Shown piece after piece: positions 32,784 to 37,067 of a DNA stretch of 37,067 nt. The stretch spans positions 1-37,067 of the forward strand of contig NZ_BFAQ01000060.1 in assembly GCF_002933855.1 (NCBI RefSeq), in the 5' to 3' direction. Both the position numbers and the translations under genes were made by a program. Origin of the DNA: Vibrio penaeicida (lineage in GTDB: Bacteria > Pseudomonadota > Gammaproteobacteria > Enterobacterales > Vibrionaceae). Under the pieces are notes generated by a model. The model saw nothing but the letters and a program-made list of their open reading frames with translations, searched no databases and was not told where the DNA came from. Position 1 is the stretch's first letter. The number at the start of each line of letters is the position of its first letter.

Positions 32784-34409
32784 ATGAAATTAAAAACTCA
32801 ATCTTATTTGCTTTCGGCGATCATTCTGGTTTCGCTGCTAGCATTGACCGCCACAGGCTTATGGACACTGCGCGTTGCCAGTAACCTAGATAACAAATCT
32901 CGTGTAACCGAGCTATTCAAAAGTACGTATAGCATTTTGGGCGAGATGGAAAAGATGGCGCAAGATGGAACCCTTACTGAAGAGCAAGCAAAAACAATCG
33001 CTACTCGTATCCTTCGAAACAATATTTATAAAGATAATGAATATGTTTATGTTGCGGATGAAAACCTCAATTTTGTGGCGACACCTTTAGATCCCCAACT
33101 TCATGGAACCAGTTTTCATGATTTCAAAGATGGAAACGGCGGCAGCGTAGGCAGTATTCTTCAGCAAGCGGTAGCAAAAAATCCAAATGGTATTGCGGAA
33201 TACGTTTGGACGCAAAAACAAGCAGACGATTCGATTGAAGAAAAGCTGTCCATTGCTGAAAAGTCCCAAGTTTGGGGTTGGTACGTAGGTACTGGTATCG
33301 GGTTTAATGAAGTGAATGAGCGATTCTGGTCTACCGCTAAATGGCAGCTCACTCTTTGTTTATTCATTGGTGGCGCTATTTTTATTATTCTTCTTCTCGC
33401 TATTCGCCGCATGATATCACTACTGGGTGGAGAGCCACAGGAAGTACGTAAAGCTGTTCAAGCTGTCGCTGCGGGTCAAATCCAAGCAAACTTTAACGAA
33501 GAGGCAGAGGAAGGCAGTATCTACCACGCTGTACAGCAGATGAGTCGTTCACTTGCGCAATTGGTCAACAACTTAGAAAAATCTATGGTTGCCCTAAGAC
33601 AAGAGCTATCCGATGTCGAATCACGCGCAGGTGTTATTGCTGGGTTAACAGATACACAGCAACAGTCTACCGAAATGATTGCAACGGCAATGACGGAAAT
33701 GGCCTCTTCCGCAAACAACGTAGCAGACTCAGCTCGAGACACAGCCTCCAACACCGATGAGGCCGATAGACAAAGCCAAGTCACGCAGCAGCTTATTCAC
33801 AGTACCGTTGGTAACATTGAAGGTTTGGCAACCCAGCTAGGCACAGCAAGCCAAGCAGTTTCAGACCTAGATAATGACGTAAACAACATTGCAAAAGTAT
33901 TGGATGTTATTGGTGATATCGCAGAGCAAACAAACCTACTGGCACTAAATGCTGCAATTGAAGCCGCTCGTGCCGGTGAGCAAGGTCGAGGTTTCGCAGT
34001 CGTTGCCGATGAAGTAAGAAACCTTGCGGGCAGAACTCAAGGTAGTACTAAAGAGATTCAGCAAATGATCTCTAATCTTCAAGAAGGATCACGCAACGCA
34101 ATCAACACTATGGGTGTATGTGCTGAAACTAGCCAAAATACGGTTGTTGAGTCAAGAAACGCATCCGAAGCGTTGCAGCACATCGTAGAAGCTTTAGAGT
34201 CCATTACCTCAATGAGCCATCAAATTGCTACAGCGGCAGCAGAACAGACTCAAGTTGGCGATGATATATCACAGCGAATCAACATGATTGAAGAAAGTGG
34301 TAATCAGCTAAGCAGTGTCGTTTCTGAAAGTCATAACAGCACGCAAACACTGTCTTCACTTTCAAATGAACTGGAAACTTGGGTCAACAAGTTCACCGTG
34401 CAAAAATAA
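32784..34409 (+). CDS. Methyl-accepting chemotaxis protein with single Cache sensor
   Basis: Inner membrane chemoreceptor that signals to CheA/CheW. In the 541-residue protein, a transmembrane helix (about 7-29) is followed by a periplasmic sCache_2-type sensor (about 35-185; NEYVYVADENLNFVATPLD, GWYVGTGIG), a second helix (about 187-209), a HAMP-like linker (about 210-265) and a long cytoplasmic coiled coil. The signalling tip EQTNLLALNAAIEAARAGEQ starts at residue 381, followed by GRGFAVVADEVRNLAGRT. There is no C-terminal CheR-docking pentapeptide. sCache_2 receptors often bind small organic acids; the ligand here is unknown. AGGGGAC precedes the ATG. It stands alone between two tRNA arrays. 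Confidence 0.96.
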   Translation: MKLKTQSYLLSAIILVSLLALTATGLWTLRVASNLDNKSRVTELFKSTYSILGEMEKMAQDGTLTEEQAKTIATRILRNNIYKDNEYVYVADENLNFVATPLDPQLHGTSFHDFKDGNGGSVGSILQQAVAKNPNGIAEYVWTQKQADDSIEEKLSIAEKSQVWGWYVGTGIGFNEVNERFWSTAKWQLTLCLFIGGAIFIILLLAIRRMISLLGGEPQEVRKAVQAVAAGQIQANFNEEAEEGSIYHAVQQMSRSLAQLVNNLEKSMVALRQELSDVESRAGVIAGLTDTQQQSTEMIATAMTEMASSANNVADSARDTASNTDEADRQSQVTQQLIHSTVGNIEGLATQLGTASQAVSDLDNDVNNIAKVLDVIGDIAEQTNLLALNAAIEAARAGEQGRGFAVVADEVRNLAGRTQGSTKEIQQMISNLQEGSRNAINTMGVCAETSQNTVVESRNASEALQHIVEALESITSMSHQIATAAAEQTQVGDDISQRINMIEESGNQLSSVVSESHNSTQTLSSLSNELETWVNKFTVQK

Positions 34410-34427
34410 TATATTAGGGTAATACAC

Positions 34428-34464
34428 AAGGCTAAGAGCGTTCATGACATTCTTAGCCTTTTTT
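34428..34464 (+). terminator. Terminator of the MCP gene
   Basis: AAGGCTAAGA (34428-34437) pairs with TCTTAGCCTT (34451-34460), followed by Ts. Confidence 0.9.
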
Positions 34465-34623
34465 ATCACCCAGACATATGTTGAGCTCATGCTTTTCGTC
34501 ACGATATTCTGATTCCTGTAATGTAAACCGCCTTATAATTGATGGCATTTCCATCTCTAATGCTTAAAAACGTGCCACTAAGTACAGAAAAACATCAAAC
34601 GATAGGTTTTTTACATTTTTGTA

Positions 34624-34652
34624 TTGACCTCTAAGCCGAAAAGCCTTTTAAT
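34624..34652 (+). promoter_or_regulatory. Promoter of tRNA array 2
   Basis: TTGACC (34624-34629), a 17-base spacer and TTTAAT (34647-34652), followed by a C+G-rich discriminator. Same -10 box and spacing as the array 1 promoter, with a diverged spacer. Confidence 0.85.
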
Positions 34653-34662
34653 ACACCCCGTC

Positions 34663-34738
34663 GCCCGGATAGCTCAGTCGGTAGAGCAGAGGATTGAAAA
34701 TCCTCGTGTCGGTGGTTCGATTCCGCCTCCGGGCACCA
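34663..34738 (+). tRNA. tRNA-Phe (GAA), array 2
   Basis: Same 76 bases as the tRNA-Phe at 31777, with encoded CCA. First of five in array 2. Confidence 0.98.
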
Positions 34739-34785
34739 TAATTTATGTTGTTGGTGCTTGCACGAACAAACAATGAATAAAGTGT

Positions 34786-34861
<76 letters not shown>

Positions 34862-34869
34862 TTTATTGT

Positions 34870-34945
34870 TCCCCCTTAGTTCAGTTGGTAGAACGGCGGA
34901 CTGTTAATCCGTATGTCGCAGGTTCGAGTCCCGCAGGGGGAGCCA
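34870..34945 (+). tRNA. tRNA-Asn (GTT), array 2, first copy
   Basis: Same 76 bases as the tRNA-Asn at 32107. Only 8 bases after tRNA-Thr. Confidence 0.98.
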
Positions 34946-34981
34946 CTTTTAAGAATTTAGAATCTATTCTGAATTCATTAG

Positions 34982-35058
<77 letters not shown>

Positions 35059-35084
35059 CTCTTGATAGAGTTTAAACAATCAAT

Positions 35085-35160
35085 TCCCCCTTAGTTCAGT
35101 TGGTAGAACGGCGGACTGTTAATCCGTATGTCGCAGGTTCGAGTCCCGCAGGGGGAGCCA
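35085..35160 (+). tRNA. tRNA-Asn (GTT), array 2, second copy
   Basis: Same 76 bases as the other tRNA-Asn genes. The Thr-Asn pair is repeated within this array, suggesting a tandem duplication. Confidence 0.98.
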
Positions 35161-35168
35161 CTTTTAAG

Positions 35169-35196
35169 AAGCCAAGTCGAAAGACTTGGCTTTTTT
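35169..35196 (+). terminator. Terminator of tRNA array 2
   Basis: AAGCCAAGTC (35169-35178), GAAA loop, GACTTGGCTT (35183-35192), then Ts. Identical to the terminator of array 1 together with the bases that link it to the tRNA-Asn. Confidence 0.95.
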
Positions 35197-35441
35197 CGTT
35201 ATCTACACCTCAGTAACTCACCCCAACACACGTATCAACTTCATTCGTCTACTGCATTTCTATTATGCTCACTTTCATTGCAATCTAATTCGTTATATAT
35301 TCTCTCCTGCGCGCCACCTACGCCACCTGCTCGCGGAAAGAGTGATACTCAAGGTATTCAAGCATTACCCTTATGGAAACCACAATTCGGTTTACCTTCT
35401 CTTCTGAAAAGCGAGTACAGAAGCAATGAGATGGTGAATAT

Positions 35442-36695
35442 ATGAACCCTTTTTCTCTAAACCTTTCGTACTTAAAGAAACAAGCTAAAACACGCCTTAA
35501 AGCCATTAAATCGGGCTCTAAAAACGATCTTATTTGGCTCAATGAACACCATATTACCAATATCCAACAATCAGAAAACGTGAAGCTTTCAGATGTCCAA
35601 CTTGCTATAGCACGTGAACTTAGACTTCCTAGCTGGGCTAAGCTCAAACATCACGTTGAGTTATTGGAAAGTAACAGAAACCAATCTGGCAAGGCTCTTA
35701 CCCCGCTAGACGACGACCTCCATACACTGCATGTTCGTTGTGGTCATGATATTCAAGGAACACTCAAAAAGTCTGGATTCATTGGAGATTTTCTTCCTTA
35801 CATCGACCCTTTTTGTATTGGACCCTTGGTAAAGGATGAGCAAAGTTTACTCACTCTACGTTCTGAATTTATCTACCATAACCTTATTTCAGAAATGGAA
35901 GGGGTCGATAAATCCATAGAGCACATCCTAGAGGACAGCGTAAGAGACTCCAACCAATTATTGGAAAGTAAGTATCAGAGAGTCGTCCTATGGGTAGAGC
36001 ATGACAACTACGACCAACTCATGCTAGTTCGCACTCTTGCCCTGCTTTCTTATCAGAGCCTTGACCGTATAGAGTTGATAGAAATCGATAAGTTTCCTGG
36101 TGGAGAACGCTTCATTGGCTTAGGGCAGCTACCTTCCGAAGCGTTGAGGGTTCTTTGGGATACACGAAAGGAACTGACTATTGATCACATAACCGCCGCA
36201 AAAAGCCTATGGGCGGCATTCTGTTCTCCTACGCCAAAGAAACTCGTAAAGCAATACAATCATATTGATGAATCGTTATTTCCAAACATCAAGCAAGTCA
36301 TCTTTAGACACTTACAAGAATTACCAAACTCAATATCGAAGCTAGGGTTCACTCAAGAGATCACCATTCAAATACTCAGAAACAGTGAAAAAGAATTGGA
36401 TTTCAAAACGCTTTTCAAACGCTACCTAGAGGCTGAACCGCTGGTATACCTTGCCGATCTGATGTATTGGGCTGTAATTAAACCCTTAACTCTAGGTGAA
36501 AGCCCCATTATTCATGTAAAGGGTATCGATAAAAACGGATGGCAAAAGGCTACAGTCGAGTTGCACGACCGCGACTTTGAATCTGCAACGACCATTGAAA
36601 ATAAATGGGTAGGAGGAATACAAATCAGCAACGACCAGTATTGGACATGGGATCATAAAGATCTCTCCACTATGAACGCGATCCCCCTTTCTTAG
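35442..36695 (+). CDS. DUF1835-like protein with N-terminal small helical module
   Basis: A 417-residue cytoplasmic protein of unknown function. The first 75 residues (SYLKKQAKTRLKAIKSG ... DVQLAIARELRLPSWAKLK) look like a short module I have seen ahead of ankyrin repeats and other domains in proteobacterial proteins. From about residue 90 the stretch LHVRCGHDIQGTLKKSGFIG ... YIDPFCIGPL resembles DUF1835, which begins LHxxxGDS and ends DxxxxGP. The C-terminal part may correspond to a DUF3658-like region. No signal peptide or membrane segment. GGTGA lies 4 bases before the ATG. Single gene after a tRNA array, ending in a strong hairpin; such a site is a common place for acquired genes, but no integrase is seen. 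Confidence 0.75.
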   Translation: MNPFSLNLSYLKKQAKTRLKAIKSGSKNDLIWLNEHHITNIQQSENVKLSDVQLAIARELRLPSWAKLKHHVELLESNRNQSGKALTPLDDDLHTLHVRCGHDIQGTLKKSGFIGDFLPYIDPFCIGPLVKDEQSLLTLRSEFIYHNLISEMEGVDKSIEHILEDSVRDSNQLLESKYQRVVLWVEHDNYDQLMLVRTLALLSYQSLDRIELIEIDKFPGGERFIGLGQLPSEALRVLWDTRKELTIDHITAAKSLWAAFCSPTPKKLVKQYNHIDESLFPNIKQVIFRHLQELPNSISKLGFTQEITIQILRNSEKELDFKTLFKRYLEAEPLVYLADLMYWAVIKPLTLGESPIIHVKGIDKNGWQKATVELHDRDFESATTIENKWVGGIQISNDQYWTWDHKDLSTMNAIPLS

Positions 36696-36701
36696 GACCA
36701 T

Positions 36702-36748
36702 CTCTGGGTAAGGCTCCATGTGAGCTTTATCCAGAGCATCTTCCTTTT
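36702..36748 (+). terminator. Terminator of the DUF1835-like gene
   Basis: CTCTGGGTAAGGCTC (36702-36716) pairs with GAGCTTTATCCAGAG (36722-36736) over 15 base pairs with two G-U wobbles, then a T-rich stretch. Confidence 0.8.
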
Positions 36749-37067
36749 AGAGAGACAAGGCCATCACATTCACGAATAGCTATGAGAAATTTGATACCAA
36801 CACCATTGAGTATTAAAGCATCTTTATCAAGAAAGGAATAACCATTATTGACTCATGTTGGTGGTCAGAATAGTAAAATAAAGAGCTAGGTAGAACTTGG
36901 ATTCATTCAGCCGAAAGAGCAAATATATAGCCCTTAATGGTAAGTAAAGACCTCTGCATTACTTTACTACTGAGGTTTCTTAAATAAATGGCGGAGTGGC
37001 TGGGGTCGCACACGACCGGGACTCGTTCAACCGTAGGTCGAATATACATTCCCTAAACGCAAAAAAC
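36749..37067. other. Gene-free tail of the window
   Basis: About 319 bases without a plausible coding frame. A weak hairpin ACCTC (36950-36954) with GAGGT (36972-36976) is followed by sequence resembling a broken tRNA-Asp 3' end on the minus strand (see next entry). Confidence 0.5.
36989..37025 (-). pseudogene. Possible decayed tRNA-Asp 3' end
   Basis: On the minus strand CGAGTCCCG (37025-37017) and CCACTCCGCCA (36999-36989) match, as I recall, the T arm and acceptor/CCA end of vibrio tRNA-Asp, but a 17-base insertion (37000-37016) separates them and the rest of the cloverleaf is not recognisable. It could be chance. Confidence 0.3.

Noticed and set aside
35128..35445. Plus-strand frame of 105 codons beginning inside a tRNA-Asn
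   Set aside because: It starts within a tRNA, crosses a strong terminator and has no ribosome-binding site or family resemblance.

Overview
The window reads as a chromosomal segment of a gamma-proteobacterium of the family Vibrionaceae. The evidence is the run tkt / metK ... sprT-endA-rsmE-gshB-yqgE-yqgF-pilU-pilT-yggS-proC-yggT-yggU-rdgB-hemW-glsB-trmB-mutY-yggX-mltC, which I recall as the conserved vibrio gene order, together with protein sequences close to enterobacterial and vibrio orthologues. Species cannot be named from the sequence alone.

Layout. (1) 1-3084: the 5' two-thirds or more of transketolase on the minus strand, diverging from metK, which has a MetJ-type operator in front of it and a terminator behind it. 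(2) 3085-3544: remains of an iron-siderophore/cobalamin-type ABC importer, with ATPase and permease pieces joined by deletions. (3) 3545-13223: a cobalamin riboswitch followed by nine tightly packed genes for the cobalt-early (anaerobic-type) corrin ring pathway: cbiD, cbiC, cbiE-cbiT fusion, cbiL, cbiG fused to a 2Fe-2S ferredoxin-like domain, cbiK, cbiH, cbiF and cbiA. No cbiJ, cbiP, cbiB, cobUST or cobalt transporter is present here. (4) 13224-14405: two adjacent perfect palindromes, a long and possibly structured leader, and a DUF2189 membrane protein. (5) 14409-20075: sprT, endA, an A+T-rich lipoprotein gene with an HELAH zinc-binding motif, then rsmE-gshB-yqgE-yqgF. (6) 20103-27090: pilU and pilT (twitching ATPases, minus strand), diverging from the yggS-proC-yggT-yggU-DUF4426-rdgB-hemW housekeeping run. 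(7) 27108-31663: glsB and trmB (minus), mutY-yggX-mltC (plus). (8) 31737-35196: two near-duplicate tRNA arrays (Phe-Thr-Phe variant-Asn and Phe-Thr-Asn-Thr-Asn), each with its own strong promoter and the same terminator, on either side of a single-Cache chemoreceptor gene. (9) 35442-36695: a DUF1835-like protein of unknown function, then a gene-free tail containing a possible decayed tRNA-Asp.

How the parts work together. The cbi genes convert precorrin-2/sirohydrochlorin to the cobyrinate diamide stage: CbiK inserts cobalt; CbiL, CbiH, CbiF, CbiD and CbiET methylate the ring using S-adenosylmethionine; CbiG opens the lactone; CbiC rearranges a methyl group; CbiA amidates. The riboswitch would shut the operon down when adenosylcobalamin is plentiful. 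Its downstream sequence shows two mutually exclusive hairpins, one of which covers the cbiD start, so the control is probably translational. The neighbouring metK makes the SAM that the five methylating enzymes consume. Whether this adjacency is functional or accidental is open.

The parts that do not look like routine vibrio backbone are the cbi block with its DUF2189 neighbour between metK and sprT, the HELAH lipoprotein between endA and rsmE, the chemoreceptor between tRNA arrays, and the DUF1835-like gene. I did not find an integrase, transposase, CRISPR array or recognisable defence system.
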